NCBI RefSeq assembly: GCF_016097555.1
Contig: NC_054707.1
Location: forward strand, 84,241,621-84,305,620
DNA from: Gigantopelta aegis
Lineage: Eukaryota > Mollusca > Gastropoda > Neomphalida > Peltospiridae
DNA length: 64,000 nt
Reading direction: 5' to 3'
Part shown: piece by piece, positions 10,577-22,862 of the stretch
Layout of the letters: each line of letters starts with the position of its first letter
How positions within the stretch are numbered: the stretch's first letter is position 1
Notes under the pieces: model-generated
Told to the model about the DNA's origin: nothing
Databases searched by the model: none
The model's input: only the letters and a program-made list of their open reading frames with translations
Position numbers and translations under genes: made by a program

Positions 10577-12378
10577 TGCCGTATTGGTAAGGTCGTGTTG
10601 TAGTGAGCTGGTCGTGTTGTAGTGAGCTGGTCGTGTTGTAGTGAGCTGGTGTTTTAGTGAGCGGGTCGTGTTGTAGTGAGCTGGTCGTGTTGTAGTGAGC
10701 TGACCGTGTTTTAGTGAGCTGGTCATGTTGTAGTGAGCTGACCGTGTTTTAGTGAGCTGGTCGTGTTGTAGTGAGTTGGCCGTGTTGTAGTGAGCTGGTC
10801 GTGTTGTAGTGAGCTGGTCGTGTTTTAGTAGGCTGGTCGTGTTGTAGTGAGCTGGTCGTGTTGTCGTAGGCTGGTCGTGTTGTAGTAGGCTGGTCGTGTT
10901 GAGCTGGTCATGGTGTAGTGAGTTGGCCGTGTTGTAGTGAGCTGGTCGTGTTGTAGTGAGCTGGTCGTGTTTTAGTAGGCTGGTCGTGTTGTAGTGAGCT
11001 GGTCGTGTTGTAGTGAGCTGTTCGTGTTGAGCTGTTCATGGTGTAGTGAGCTGGTCGTGGTGTAGTGAGCTGTTCGTGTTGTAGTGAGCTGGTCGTGTTG
11101 AGCTGTTCGTGTTGTAGTGAAATGGTCGTGTTGAGCTGGTCGTGGTATAGTGAGCTGGTCGTGTTGTAGTGAGCTGGTCGTGTTGTAGTGAGCTGACCGT
11201 GTTTTAGTGAGCTGGTCGTGTTGTAGTGAGTTGGTCGTGTTGTAGTGAGCTGGTCGTGTTGTAGTAGGAAGTCGTGTTGTAGTGAGCTGGTCGTGTTGGG
11301 CCGGTCGTGTTGTAGTGAGCTGGTCGTGGTGTAGTGAGCTGGTCGTGTTGTAGTGAGCTGGTCGTGTTATAGTGAGCTGGTCATGTTGTAGTAGGCTGGT
11401 CGTGTTGTAGTCAGCTGGTCGTGTTGAGCAGGTCGTGTTGTAGTGACGTGGTCGTGTTGAGCTGGTCGTGGTGTAGTGAGCTGGTCGTGGTGAGTGTAGT
11501 AGTCAGCTGGTCGTGGTGTAGTGAGCTGGTCGTGTTGTAGTGAGCTGGTCGTGTTGTAGTGACGTGGTCGTGTTGAGCTGGCCGTGTTGTAGTCAGCTGG
11601 TCGTGGTGTAGTGAGCTGGTCGTGTTGTAGTGAGCTGGTCGTGTTGTAGTGACGTGGTCGTGTTGAGCCGGTCGTGTTGTAGTGAGCTGGTAGTGTTGTA
11701 GTGTTGTAGTGAGCTGGTCGTGTTATAGTGAGCTGGTCATGTTGTAGTAGGCTGGTCGTGTTGTAGTCAGCTGGTCGTGTTGAGCAGGTCGTGTTGTAGT
11801 GGCGTGGTCGTGTTGAGCTGGTCGTGGTGTAGTGAGCTGGTCGTGGTGAGTGTAGTAGTCAGCTGGTCGTGGTGTAGTGAGCTGGTCGTGTTGTAGTGAG
11901 CTGGTCGTGTTGTGAGCTGGTCGTGTTGTAGTGAGCTGGTCGTGTTGTAGTGGGCTGGTCGTGTTGTACTGAGCTTGTCGTGTTGTAGTGGGCTGGTCGT
12001 GGTGTAGTGAGCTGGTCATGTTGTAGTGAGCTGGTGGTGGTGTAGTGAGCTGGTCGTAGTGTAGTGAGCTGGTCGTGTTGTAGTGAGCTGGTCGTGTTGT
12101 AAGGAGCTGGTCGTGTTGTGGTGGGCTGGTCGTGTTGTAGTGAGCTGGTCGTGTTGTAAGGAGCTGGTCGTGTTGTAGTGAGCTGGTCGTGTTGTAAGGA
12201 GGTGGTCGTGTTGTAGTGAGCTGGTGTGTTGTAGTGGGCTGGTCGTGTTACAGTGGGCTGGTCGTGTTGTAAGGAGCTGGTTGTGTTGTAAGGAGCTGGT
12301 CGTGTTGTAGTGGGCTGGTCGTGGTGTAGTGAGCTGGTCGTGTTGTAGTGAGCTGGTCGTGTTGTAGTAAGCTGGTCT
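10577..12378. repeat. 19-bp minisatellite, ~1.8 kb
   Basis: Nearly a hundred copies of GTCGTGTTGTAGTGAGCTG with substitutions and shortened forms. A multi-unit block around 11340-11480 recurs near 11715-11860, showing internal duplication. Long minus frames of T/S/Q/P are periodicity artefacts. Confidence 0.97.
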
Positions 12379-12609
12379 GGGTGAATGGGGGTAAAGCAAA
12401 TAGAGTATTCGTCCGAATGACTCGCAATTTAAGCTCTGTGTTGACCGTCAAATCTGATATAGGAGAAATATTTGTTCTGGATTATTTCATTGCCTCTTGA
12501 CGGAGCTGGGGAAACCGAGATAACTTAATGAAATGTCAAACACTAGATAGTAACACGGATACACGGTCGTGATCATAGCAGAACGTGTGTTAAAACGAAA
12601 CGTTTAAAA

Positions 12610-12921
12610 AAGGTTTGTTTTGTTCAACAACACCACTAGAGCACATTGATTTTTTTTAATCATCAGCTATTGGATGTCAAACATTTGGTAATTTTGACAT
12701 ATAGTCTTAGAGAGGAAACCCGCTACATTTTTCCATTAGTAGCAAGGGATCTTTTATACGCACCACCACACAGACAGGATAATACATACCACAGCCTTTG
12801 ACATACCAGTCATGGTGCACTGGCTGGAACGAGAAACAGCCCAATGGGCCCACCGACGGGTGTCGATCCCAAATCGACAGCGCATCCAGCGATCGCTTGC
12901 CATTGGGCTACGTCACGCCCC
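12610..12921 (-). mobile_element. Type-B SINE, minus strand
   Basis: On the + strand it reads from the tail (CACCACTAGAGCACATTGA, TTTGGTAATTTTGACA) through the core (AGCAAGGGATCTTTTATACG) to the tRNA-like head (TGGGCTACGTCACGCC, the complement of the A box). Confidence 0.92.
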
Positions 12922-14447
12922 TAAAACAAAACGAGTTTGAGAAATAAAATAAAATAAATGTGTACGCGGCTGTCAATGAAAACATAGAACGTGCGCAAAT
13001 AACCATGCCATGGTTTCGAACACGCCTGTCCCGCAGGAAACTCGAGATAGGCCCTTTAAATATCGTGTTGGGTTATGTTTTACGTGGATTTCTTGCGATC
13101 GTACGTATTTATTCATTAATTGTTTTTGCATTCCTGTTTTATATTTAGTGAAGAATTGATTAAGTTAAAATATAAATGATGTAGGCCTACAAATTGTGAA
13201 TTCCTACATACTGCTAGTAAGTGAATTAAATATTTTCCAACAAAGTCAGAATCTGAAATGGATTATTCAATCCCGAAATATTTGTATTTTGTTAGTGAAG
13301 ACATTAATTTTCAAGTCAAAATATTAATTCTCTTACGTTCTTATGTTGTTATTTTAGTTTCAAAATATATATTATATTAAAGCACACAAATGGCGCAGCA
13401 TCAATACAAACCGTAATGAAGTAAACTAACTTACGTTCATAATATGAAAACAATTACAATATCCAGGTGAATGTACCGTTATTGAAACATAAACCCTGTA
13501 CTTTGATATTGACACGACTTCAAACACCGCTAGGTATCTTACAAGCATTCGACATTACTTATCTTTTACATAAACGTTTTAAGTTTACAAACTCATGTAA
13601 ATCACAGGTGCGGTTCTAGGATAACGGTTGAGAAGGGTTTGTGTTAAGATTATAATTATGTTATGGATACCAGAATAATCAGAATACAACTGTTAAAAAA
13701 TACAAGATTATAAATTGCCGAGGGCAAATGCTCTCCTTACTCCTGTTGTAATCTGCAACTGTAATAGAGGTTGTTTCTAGTACTGCTCATGTGATAACAC
13801 CGAGGACCTGGTGTCTTAGTGCTAAAGAGAGATAACGAACGTATGTCTCCCATTGGTACGGCAGCCGCAAGTTTCGGAAAGCACGTGCACGCTACATCCT
13901 ATGAAAACGAACCTTTAATTGGCTATAAGCACGTCATTAAAATGAATGAATGAAGGTAAAATCATTAAGCCAAAAACAGAACAATACTTAAGGGCAAATC
14001 ACGCAGTTTCATTTCCGTTAGTTGATTACGGTTTGGTTCCAACATGCGCTTGTTATTTCCTCTATTTGTTCTACAGTTCTTGACAAATAAAACCTATAAT
14101 TATTTTCTGGAGACCAAATTACTAGTAGCACCAGGAGAGACCCCCCCAAAACAAATCGATGTGTTATTTTCCCTCGTAATGAATTTAGCGAAATGATTTC
14201 CTGTTGTGCCATGAAATTGGGTTAACAAATTAGGAAATCGACGCTAATAAGCATGTTTAACACTCGTCACTACCTCCGTCTACGTCTGCCACCGTCTAGT
14301 GATAATTATTTATTACTTTCCTTCTTTGTCTCCCCCCCTCTCTCTGTCTCCCTCCCCTCTATTTCTGTCTGCCTCTCCCCTCATTCTTTGTTCCTCTCTT
14401 TCCCTCTCTCTCCACTTTACTCTGAAGCGTGTGGCACTCGTATTATA
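12922..14447. other. Unique intronic sequence with a SINE tail remnant and CT-rich end
   Basis: No exon was found. A short SINE-tail-like stretch (TTGGCTATAAGCACG and an AATG run) lies at about 13915-13957, and CT-rich sequence at about 14330-14420. Confidence 0.5.
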
Positions 14448-14450
14448 TGG

Positions 14451-14481
<31 letters not shown>

Positions 14482-15352
14482 GTCGTCACCACCATTAACA
14501 TCACCACCTCCACCATTACCATTATCATCATCATTATCACCACCATTAAAACCACAGCCACCATCATCATCATCATCATCACCACCTCTACCATTATCAT
14601 CACCATCATCATCATCATCACCACCACCATCACCACCTCTACCATTATCATCATCATCATCATCACCTCCACCACCATCATCATCATCATCACCATCATC
14701 ATTATCACCATCACCACCTCCACCATTATCATCATCATCATCATTACAATCACCACCTCCACTATTATTATCATCATCATCATCACCACCACCACCACCT
14801 CCACCATTATCATCATCATCATCACCATCACCACCTCCACCATTATCATCATCATCATCACCATCACCACCTCCACCATTATCATCATCATCATCACCAT
14901 CACCACCTCCACCATTATCGGGGCGAGACGTAGCCCAGTGGTACAGCGCTCGCTCGATGCGCGGTCGGTGTGGGATCGATCCCCGTCGGTGGGCCCATTG
15001 GGCTATTTCTCGTTCCAGCCAGTGCACCACGACTGGTATATGAAATGCCGTGGTATGTACTACCCTTTCTGTGGGATGATGCATATAAAAGATCCCTTGC
15101 TTCTAATCGAAAAGAGCGGGTTTCCTCTCTCAATATCTGTGTGGTCCTTAACCATATGTCTGACGCCATATAACCGTAAATACAATCTGTTTAGTGCGTC
15201 GTTAAATAAAACATTTCTTTCTTTCTTTCACCACCACCATCATCATCATCATCACCACCTCCACTATTATCATAATCATCATCACCACCTCCACCATTAT
15301 CATCATCATCATCATCATCACCACCTACACCACCACCATCATCATCATCATC
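14448..15352. repeat. ATC/ACC trinucleotide microsatellite split by a SINE
   Basis: About 470 bp of ATC/ACC triplets (14448-14919) and 120 bp (15230-15352) flank an inserted SINE. Long frames through it are artefacts. Confidence 0.96.
14920..15229 (+). mobile_element. Type-A SINE, near-complete, inserted in a microsatellite
   Basis: It starts GGGGCGAGACG with A box TAGCCCAGTGG and B box GGGATCGATCCCC, then the core and the tail GTCGTTAAATAAAAC with CTTT repeats. It is among the least decayed copies in the window. Confidence 0.95.
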
Positions 15353-15699
15353 ATGACTACAAAAACTACTGACAGAGCGATAGTACAGACAGGCCATGCG
15401 GCACTTAGCGGTGTTTGAGCCGTGTATAACAAGCTAGTGTTGTCATCCACTATTGATGAGCAGCACGCGCCATTACCCGCCCTGGTTCCGTCTCCAGGGA
15501 TCTGTTGATGCAAACACCCGAGCGCCGGACCGTGTCGAAGTGCGCCGTGACAAACTCGTCCTCAGTGTGTATATATTCATATATAGTCACAGACACGGAA
15601 GACTTTAGTTTTCTTACTCTTAATGCCAGTGGCACAACGTAGTACAATTTATTTTTTTGCGCCGAGTTAAAACCGTGTTGATGTCGCTGTACCGATCAA

Positions 15700-15775
15700 G
15701 ACGACGTAGGTCGTCGTCGTCATCATCTTTCAAGATGTCGTCGTCGTCGTCGTCTTTCAAGATGCCGTCTGGACA
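15700..15775. repeat. GTC/ATC triplet repeat, two 30-bp blocks
   Basis: GTC-rich triplets are broken by TTTCAAGATG twice. The minus frame encodes poly-Asp, probably an artefact. Confidence 0.75.
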
Positions 15776-15899
15776 AAAGAAGGTAGATGTTGTGTTTTTT
15801 CTTAGTTGTTGATTTTGGTTTTGTTGGTTTTTCATGGATTCAAACGGACCGCGTTCAGTGACATGGCTGAAATGTTATACTTCGTATGCTGTATTTACT

Positions 15900-16230
15900 T
15901 TTCATTCGCTTGATTACCCCACGTGCTAGCGTGTCGTTAAACATTAATTAATTAATTTAATTATCATCACCATTATTACCACGTCCACCATTATCATCAT
16001 CATCACCACGTCCACCATTATTATCATTCATTCATCCATTCATTCATCCATCCATCCATCAATTCGTTCATTCAGTTATTCATTAATTCATCCATCCATC
16101 CATCCAGCCAGCCATTTATCCATGCACCCATCCATCCATTGATCCATCCGTCCGTCCGTCCATCCACTCATCCATCCATCCATTCATTCATTCATTTATT
16201 CATTCATTCATTCAGTCAGCCATTCATTAC
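15900..16230. repeat. SINE-tail remnant followed by ATTC/ATCC microsatellite
   Basis: GTGTCGTTAAACATTAATT at about 15930 resembles a SINE 3' end. It is followed by ATTA, ATC and ATTC/ATCC tetranucleotide runs. Confidence 0.8.
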
Positions 16231-16458
16231 TACCTCCTCATCTTAATTGTATTACTGGCAGGAAGGACCCATCGACAGAAAGACAAAAAGGAAAAGGATG
16301 CTTTAATTGTGTCTGGCGAAGTCGGTCTATTCCCCTGGTAACCTCGCATATTTATTTTAGGTTCCGTTTGGGTCATTCTATGTCAATTCTTCACATTTTT
16401 GACATCGTCACCAATTTTCATGCAAAATTGTAAGATGATAGACATTGTTAATACAGGT

Positions 16459-16712
16459 TGAGTGCTCGGTGGATCCATTCAGCTGATTGGGGTTTCTCGT
16501 TCCAACCAATGCACCACAATTGGACAAAGGCCATGGTATGTGCTTTCCTGTCTGTGGAAAAGTGCATATAAAAGATCCATTACTGCATTAGAAAAAAAAT
16601 GTAGCGGGTTTCCTCTGATGACTACGAGTCAGAATTACTAAATGTTTGACATCCAGTAGCCGATGATTGATTAATCAATGTGCTCCAGTGGTGTCGTTAA
16701 ACCAACAGAACC
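16459..16712 (+). mobile_element. Type-B SINE
   Basis: The core (GCCATGGTATGTGCTTTCC, TGCATATAAAAGATCC) and type-B tail (TAAATGTTTGACATCCAGTA, GTGGTGTCGTTAAACC) are clear. The head is partial. Confidence 0.9.
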
Positions 16713-16789
16713 ATTATATTGAGATATATGGGTTAACGAATGTTTGCTTAATTAGCACAACTACTTTCCTTCTCAGTCCGCCGTTATTT

Positions 16790-16881
16790 CACCGAGACAG
16801 CCCAGATAACTGAAGTGTGTGCCGAAACAGCGTGCTTGAACCTCAACTTGATACAAACACGAAAACAAAGTGAAATGAAAC
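16790..16881 (+). mobile_element. Type-C SINE tail fragment
   Basis: The stretch CAGCCCAGATAACTGAAG is shared with 61850-61880, and GCGTGCTTGAACCTCAA with an AAATGAAA end follows. The head is absent. Confidence 0.6.
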
Positions 16882-16911
16882 CATCACCTGATAACGAGCA
16901 GGTTTTACGTC

Positions 16912-18415
16912 GCTTCGTTTGCGGTCTGCCGTGTTGTTTCTATCGGTTCTACTCAGTGTCCGGGTTTCAACACGTGTCTTCGTTTGCTGTCTGCCGTGTT
17001 GTTTCTATCGGTTCTACTCAGTGTCCGGGTTTCAACACGTGTCTTCGTTTGCTGTCTGCCGTGTTGTTTCTATCGGTTCTACTCGGTGTCCGGGTTTTAA
17101 CACGTCACTTCGTTTTAACACGTCTCTCCGTTTGCTGTCTGCCGTATTATTTGTATCGGTTCTACTCAGTGTCCGGGTTTTAACACGTGTCTTCGTTTGC
17201 TGTGCCGTGTTGTTTGTATCGGTTCTACTCAGTGTACGGGTTTCAACACGTCTCTTCGTTTGCTGTTTGCCGTGTTGTTTCTATCGGTTCTACTCAGTGT
17301 CCGGGTTTTAACACGTCTCTTCGTTTGCTTTCTGCCTTATTGTTTGTATCGGTTCTACTCAGTGTCCGGGTTTTAACACGTCTCTTCGTTTGCTGTCTGC
17401 CGTGTTGTTTGTATCGGTTCTACTCGGTGTCCGGGTTTTAACACGTCTCTTCGTTTGCTGTCTGCCGTGTTGTTTGTATCGGTTCTACTCAGTTTCCGGG
17501 TTTTAACACGTCACTTCGTTTTAACACGTCTCTCCGTTTGCTGTCTGCCGTATTATTTGTATCGGTTCTACTCAGTGTCCGGGTTTTAACACGTGTCTTC
17601 GTTTGCTGTCTGCCGTGTTGTTTGTATCGGTTCTACTCAGTGTCCGGGTTTTAACACGTCTCTTCGTTTGCTGTCTGCCGTGTTGTTTGTATCGGTTCTA
17701 CTCGGTGTCCGGGTTTTAACACGTCACTTCGTTTTAACACGTCTCTCCGTTTGCTGTCTGCCGTATTATTTGTATCGGTTCTACTCAGTGTCCGGGTTTT
17801 AACACGTGTCTTCGTTTGCTGTGCCGTGTTGTTTGTATCGGTTCTACTCAGTGTCCGGGTTTTAACACGTGTCTTCGTTTGCTGTCTGCCGTGTTGTTTG
17901 TATCGGTTCTACTCAGTGTCCGGGTTTTAACACGTCTCTTCGTTTGCTGTCTGCCGTGTTGTTTGTATCGGTTCTACTCAGTGTCCGGGTTTTAACACGT
18001 CTCTTCGTTTGCTGTGCCGTGTTGTTTGTATCGGTTCTACTCAGTGTCCGGGTTTTAACACGTGTCTTCGTTTGCTGTCTGCCGTGTTGTTTGTATCGGT
18101 TCTACTCAGTGTCCGGGTTTTAACACGTCTCTTCGTTTGCTGTCTGCCGTGTTGTTTGTATCGGTTCTACTCGGTGTCCGGGTTTTAACACGTCTCTTCG
18201 TTTGCTGTCTGCCGTGTTGTTTGTATCGGTTCTACTCAGTGTCCGGGTTTTAACACGTCACTTCGTTTTAACACCTTTCTCCGTTTGCTGTCTGCCGTAT
18301 TATTTGTATCGGAACTACCGTGTCCGGGTTTTAACACGTCACTTCGTTTTAACACGTCTCTCCGTTTGCTGTCTGCCGTATTATTGTATGGGTTCTACTC
18401 GGTGTCCGGGTGTGC
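16912..18415. repeat. 65-bp minisatellite, ~1.5 kb
   Basis: More than 20 units contain GTTTGCTGTCTGCCGTGTTG and TATCGGTTCTACTCAGTGTC. An extra 15- to 30-bp insertion (ACTTCGTTTTAACACGTCTC) recurs at intervals, marking a higher-order pattern. Open frames encode repeats of SVLLSVRV-type peptide with no gene-like ends. Confidence 0.97.
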
Positions 18416-19231
18416 TATATTGATTCCACATGCCAAGGCATGATCTGTTTTATTTTGATACAGTTTAGAACGAGCTGTTCGTTCAAATTGCACTTTTTTT
18501 CCCGTTTGAGAGGACACGTATACTGGAGATCATGTTCAATAATCTGATAGGTGATGATCAAACTTAGAAGCAAAACCGTTCACTGAAATTAAAACCACCG
18601 AAACCGATTTTTACTTCTAACGTATACGTTAACAATAACGGTAAATGCGTTAAATAGTTTTAGTTGGAAAGCATGCTTAGATTTGTGTTAAGGATATTCT
18701 ATGTGTTTAGGATATATAAGAAATAGATAGATAGTTAGATATCAGTTATCTCACAACACAGTGTTCAAAAACGTATTCAACTCGCATTCACTTGATAGAT
18801 GGGCTTTCAAACAACTGGATAAACGAGATTTAACCGAAAATGCATCACCCTCATTTATCTATTTCATTGCTATCAATTGTCCACGCACGCACGCACGCAC
18901 ACACACGCACACGTCATATTTGTAAAATACATGCAGTTATAAGTGTAATTTTTCTTAACAAACACTACTTCTCACAAAAAGCCTGCACACTGCTGTTTTA
19001 ACAACGACTGTTACGGTAGGTTTGTGACACTTTGGTAATGGTACTTAATTACAACCCTTACGACGACCCAAGTACTGAATATGCATATTAACCGTCCAAG
19101 CAACGTGATATTTCAAGTCCATGGAAATGCTCTATTAAACAGGAACAATAGTGAAGACAGATTAACATATATGCTTTTTAACGAGTTCATTATTATTTGT
19201 TACTGTGACAGCAATAAATAGAGACTACTAG
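18416..19231. other. Unique sequence with one MITE arm
   Basis: 18702-18761 (AGGATATATAAGAAATAGAT to TTATCTCACAAC) resembles the right arm of the 298-765 element. A short CGCA/CA run lies at about 18885-18910. Nothing else was recognised. Confidence 0.5.
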
Positions 19232-19435
19232 TAACTAGTTAATGACGTAGGATATGGGTATTAACCTGTGATGGTAAGAATGGGATATTTCGCAAGGCTT
19301 GCCGAGTGGAACTTTCCATTCGCCCTGAACAGGATAAGGAAATGTTTTGTTTTAACGCACTCAAAACTTGTTATTTATGGTTATATGGCGTCGGTAAAGA
19401 GGATAAAGCCCATATCCTACGTCATTAACTAGTTA
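19232..19435. mobile_element. 204-bp MITE-like element with perfect 27-bp inverted repeats
   Basis: The 27-bp stretch 19232-19258 (core GTTAATGACGTAGGATATGG) is the exact reverse complement of 19409-19435. The outer TA on each side would fit a TA target duplication of the Tc1/mariner type. The interior contains a minus-strand type-A SINE tail (19338-19400, TTATATGGCGTCGG). Confidence 0.7.
19338..19400 (-). mobile_element. Type-A SINE tail fragment, minus
   Basis: TTTAACGCACTCAAAACTTG and GGTTATATGGCGTC are the complement of the type-A tail. Only about 60 bp is present. Confidence 0.65.
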
Positions 19436-19529
19436 TTTTTATACTGCAGTGTATAAAAATTAAGGGGAACAGCTGTTGTTCATGTTATATCAGCTACACT
19501 ACGACAACATATAGCATCTACACTATAGG

Positions 19530-20379
19530 CAGGCGCGGATCCAGGATTTTTAAATAGGGGAGGCCCGAGGGCGCGAAGCGCCCGAGATTCCTAGGGGGGT
19601 CCAGGGGCATGCTCCCCCGCGAATTTTTTTAATTTAAGTGGCCTGAAACGCGATTTCCTCGCATCTGAGTAACAAAATAGCTATATTAACGTATGTTTTT
19701 GGTATTGTCATACTGTTTTTGTTATCTTCAAAATTTCATAAACTCTGGTCTCTTCTTTTTTTTAAAGTTAAAGTGGTAATCTCTCCTTCCCATATTAGAC
19801 TGGTTTTCCGTTGACTGCGGCTGCCGGTAAATGGGAAGAAATATCGAAACAGTTGTTTCAGTAATATACATTGCTTTGAACAACTGGGCCAATGTGTATC
19901 AACAGCCATGGTATGTAATATCTTGCTGCTAATCTGAAAGAGTAGTCCCTGGAGTCGCGGCAGCGAGTTTCCTTTCTCATTGTTTTGTGGTCCTTAACCA
20001 TATTTCTGACGCTATATAAACGTAAATAAAATGTGTTGAGTATATTGTTAGTACAAATATTAAAGCAGTCAGAAACATGTTTAATATACAGTCAGTAACA
20101 TTTTATGCAGAAACATATATTTGTTATGTAATTACAATCATTAAAAAGTCTCTGTTGGTCGATACCATCTTAAAAATTGCAGCAAACTCAGGAATGTCCC
20201 TTTAAGACGATTTTCATGAACAAAATATAATTTAAAGACTCTTGGGAAAGAAGTGCATTTTTGTGTAATTCCACTCTAGTGTATGCTATAGTTAAAAAAA
20301 TTAAATAACTTGACCCCAAAAATAGGGGGGGGGGGGGGGGGGGCCGGGCCCCTTGGGCTCCCCACTAAATCCGCGCCTG
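19530..20379. mobile_element. MITE-like element, CAGGCGCGGAT inverted ends, 5-bp target duplication
   Basis: It starts CAGGCGCGGAT and ends ATCCGCGCCTG. ATAGG flanks both sides (19525-19529 and 20380-20384). The subterminal parts are G-rich and C-rich (GGGGGGTCCAGGGGCATGC on the left, poly-G near 20325-20343 on the right). A degenerate type-A SINE (19890-20048) lies inside. No transposase is encoded. The superfamily is uncertain: a 5-bp duplication would not fit a canonical 8-bp hAT signature. Confidence 0.75.
19890..20048 (+). mobile_element. Degenerate type-A SINE nested in a MITE
   Basis: The fragments CAGCCATGGTATGTAATATC, TCCTTAACCATATTTCTGAC and AAATAAAATGTGTTGAGT follow type-A order. 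The 5' end and the AAAAGATCCC segment are lost. Confidence 0.75.
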
Positions 20380-21043
20380 ATAGGTAGGTAGGACAACGAA
20401 CAATTAAAACATAAATATATGGGTATTTTTTTTTTTTCAAACAAAAATATATACCAAAAGATGTAAATTAATGAAAACCTGACCGGAAAATATTTAGTGG
20501 TTACAAAATTATAGCTCTTTGAAGGTTGGGCGTGCTGTGAAATATGTCTGCCAAATTTTGACTCTCTTTTCTAAACTTGCCAGTTAAATTCAACTACTAA
20601 TCGCCATGTGTATATTTTACTTTAAAATGTAACTGAAACACGCCAAATATTATTTTGGAATATGTAATAGTGGTTTTGAAGCCACTGGAAAATAGTAACA
20701 TATAATATTATATAACATATAATATCGTAATGTTGAAATGTTATAAACCCTAACATCGTTGTAAACGTAAACTCGGAAAATAAGGAATACAAAGCAGACG
20801 TTACTTACGGTGACGGGTCTTCTTCTTCTTCTTCTTTTTTTTTGGGGGGGGGGGGGACGGGGGGGGGGGTCGTGGGGGGAAGTCGTTATTTAAGCTGAGT
20901 AACAAAAATACATTTGGAAAAAATAGAAAAAGCTGAAATATATATATTTTTGAATGATTAATTAAAAAATAATAATAATACAAATGTGATTAATACATGG
21001 CACTGTAAATATATATAGAAAATGTTTGGGTTATTATGGGTGT

Positions 21044-21044
<1 letters not shown>
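20380..21044. other. AT-rich non-coding sequence with poly-T/poly-G tract
   Basis: A TTC, T and G homopolymer tract lies at 20816-20877. No gene was seen. Confidence 0.6.

Positions 21045-21091
<47 letters not shown>
21045..21091. repeat. (GT)n microsatellite
   Basis: About 21 uninterrupted GT dinucleotides. Confidence 0.97.
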
Positions 21092-21093
<2 letters not shown>

Positions 21094-22078
21094 CTTGCTT
21101 CCTCAGAAAATACTTTGAAAAAACCACGCAATATAACACGTGGGTAGGGTACTGTGTGCTGATCGGAATATTGCCTAAAATATCTATTTTTATTATTGTC
21201 ATAATTCTTTATAAAAACTAGGTGTGTTTCTATGTTTAAATAAAGATATGCTAATTAATGTCAGGCGAGATTGCACCTTTAAAAAAACCCCAACCAAAAT
21301 GTTCATGGAAGAAACAGCCAAAACAATCTTGTTGATGACAGCTCGCTATCCATACTGTATCAGGGTTACAGTAACCTCCGGTATTTAAAGCGCAATTTCA
21401 GCAATTTAATATTTAGTTTAAAAAAATAAAACACGTGTAACATAGCCATAGGCTGTGTCATGTTGAAGCGATGCGTTATGTGATTGGTAAAATGGCTGAC
21501 GCCATGACTGCTGATATAACCCCAATTAAGACGCCTTGCACTCAAATACGCTAGTGTGACATGACTTGGAACTTCAAAAAACCCAGGTTCAAGTTAACAA
21601 CTGGATATGCGAACTCGATGTGCCGATGTATAGAAATATAATTCCATTTTATAATTGCTGTTTTGTAATAGGCGTCTGGATTGGTTAAAATGCTATCACA
21701 TAATCTAAAAAAAAACCCAAGGTTCATTCTTCCATGAACTTGAAAACTGCACTTTTTCGGTAAACAAATAAAAACAGAATGTTATTACCGGAACTACTTT
21801 TAATCAATTACGTCAACAACGGAATCCCCGAGGATTCCTTCGTTTCTATTTTTATCCCAATATCTGTCACATTTGACAAAAACACTAAATCGACAACTTA
21901 CACGCGCGAAAACACATGCGCCTTCGGGCACAATTACGCGACCTGTCCTTTCAGAGAATAATATCACACAATCACAAACTTCCTCTGAAATCCACACACA
22001 AAGTAACACTGAAACCACTTTATTCCTTTCAAGTCAGTCTTCACATTCACTTTCCACTAATTCGACTTTTGACAACTG
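21092..22078. other. Unique AT-rich intronic sequence
   Basis: No supported gene. Overlapping short frames at 21779-22112 have no recognised domain. Confidence 0.45.
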
Positions 22079-22190
22079 CAATTTTAATATACTAATTGAT
22101 AAATCTAAATAATTTGACGCTCTCCATTATGTTAATTTTAATATACTAATTGATAAATCTAAATAATTTGACGCTCTCCCTTATGTTAAT
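22079..22190. repeat. 54-bp tandem duplication, 2 copies
   Basis: The segment starting TTTTAATATACTAATTGATA is repeated at a 54-bp offset with one change near the end. Confidence 0.93.
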
Positions 22191-22780
22191 TTTCCATTTA
22201 CGTATATAGATCGTTCAAGTCTTAATGAATTATTGTTTAATATTTGAAAAAACAAAAAACCATTTGCGTCATCAGTTGATGTCCAGTTATATTAAATTTT
22301 ATAATTTTTTAATCCACATTTGATTCAGAAAATTAATATTTATAAAACCTTATGTAAATTATTAGAATGAATCGGAGATTTGACGAAAAAACCTCGAATG
22401 TAACTTTCTAAGGGAATTCCCTTATTTGTGTATTGATAGGCCTACAGTTGTAAATCATTGTGGAATAGAGTTCGATTCGTTTTGTATAATGGCAATATTA
22501 ATGCTTTTGGAATTATAAGAATTGAACGTTATACTTATGTATGAACAGCTTCGCGCTAACGCGCTACGCCATTCATAGTGTGTAATTCGGTTTTGGTGTT
22601 TATCATCGCATGGACGTCAAAAATATAACGTTTAATTCTTAAATATTCAAAAACGATTTAAGTTCAGTGTTTTTCAAACTAGTATATACATTTAAATTAT
22701 CACATTTCATTATCAGTGACAAAATCGACCTTTCTCTACAATGAGCCACGTCTTGAATGCCTCAAAACACTTCCAACACA
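22191..22780. other. AT-rich non-coding sequence
   Basis: No repeat or exon was identified. The frames are short and interrupted. Confidence 0.45.
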
Positions 22781-22862
22781 AGGAAGGAAGGATAGGTTTT
22801 ATTTAATGACGCACTCAACACATTTTATTTACGGTTATATGGCGTCAGACATATGGTTAGAA
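22781..22862 (-). mobile_element. Type-A SINE tail, minus (5'-truncated)
   Basis: It starts with AAGG repeats (complement of the CTTT tail) and continues TTTAATGACGCACTCAACAC and TTATATGGCGTCAGACATAT. Only the 3' end was retained. Confidence 0.88.

Noticed and set aside
14299..15372. A 357-residue ORF
   Set aside because: It is built of triplet-repeat peptide plus translated SINE sequence.
16815..18423. Cys/Val-rich repeat ORFs
   Set aside because: These are products of a 65-bp minisatellite. Frames shift between units and start and stop randomly.
21779..22260. Possible decayed LINE coding region (short frames, FDALPYVNF-like)
   Set aside because: The similarity to non-LTR ORFs is too weak and there are many stops. 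No endonuclease or RT motif is visible.
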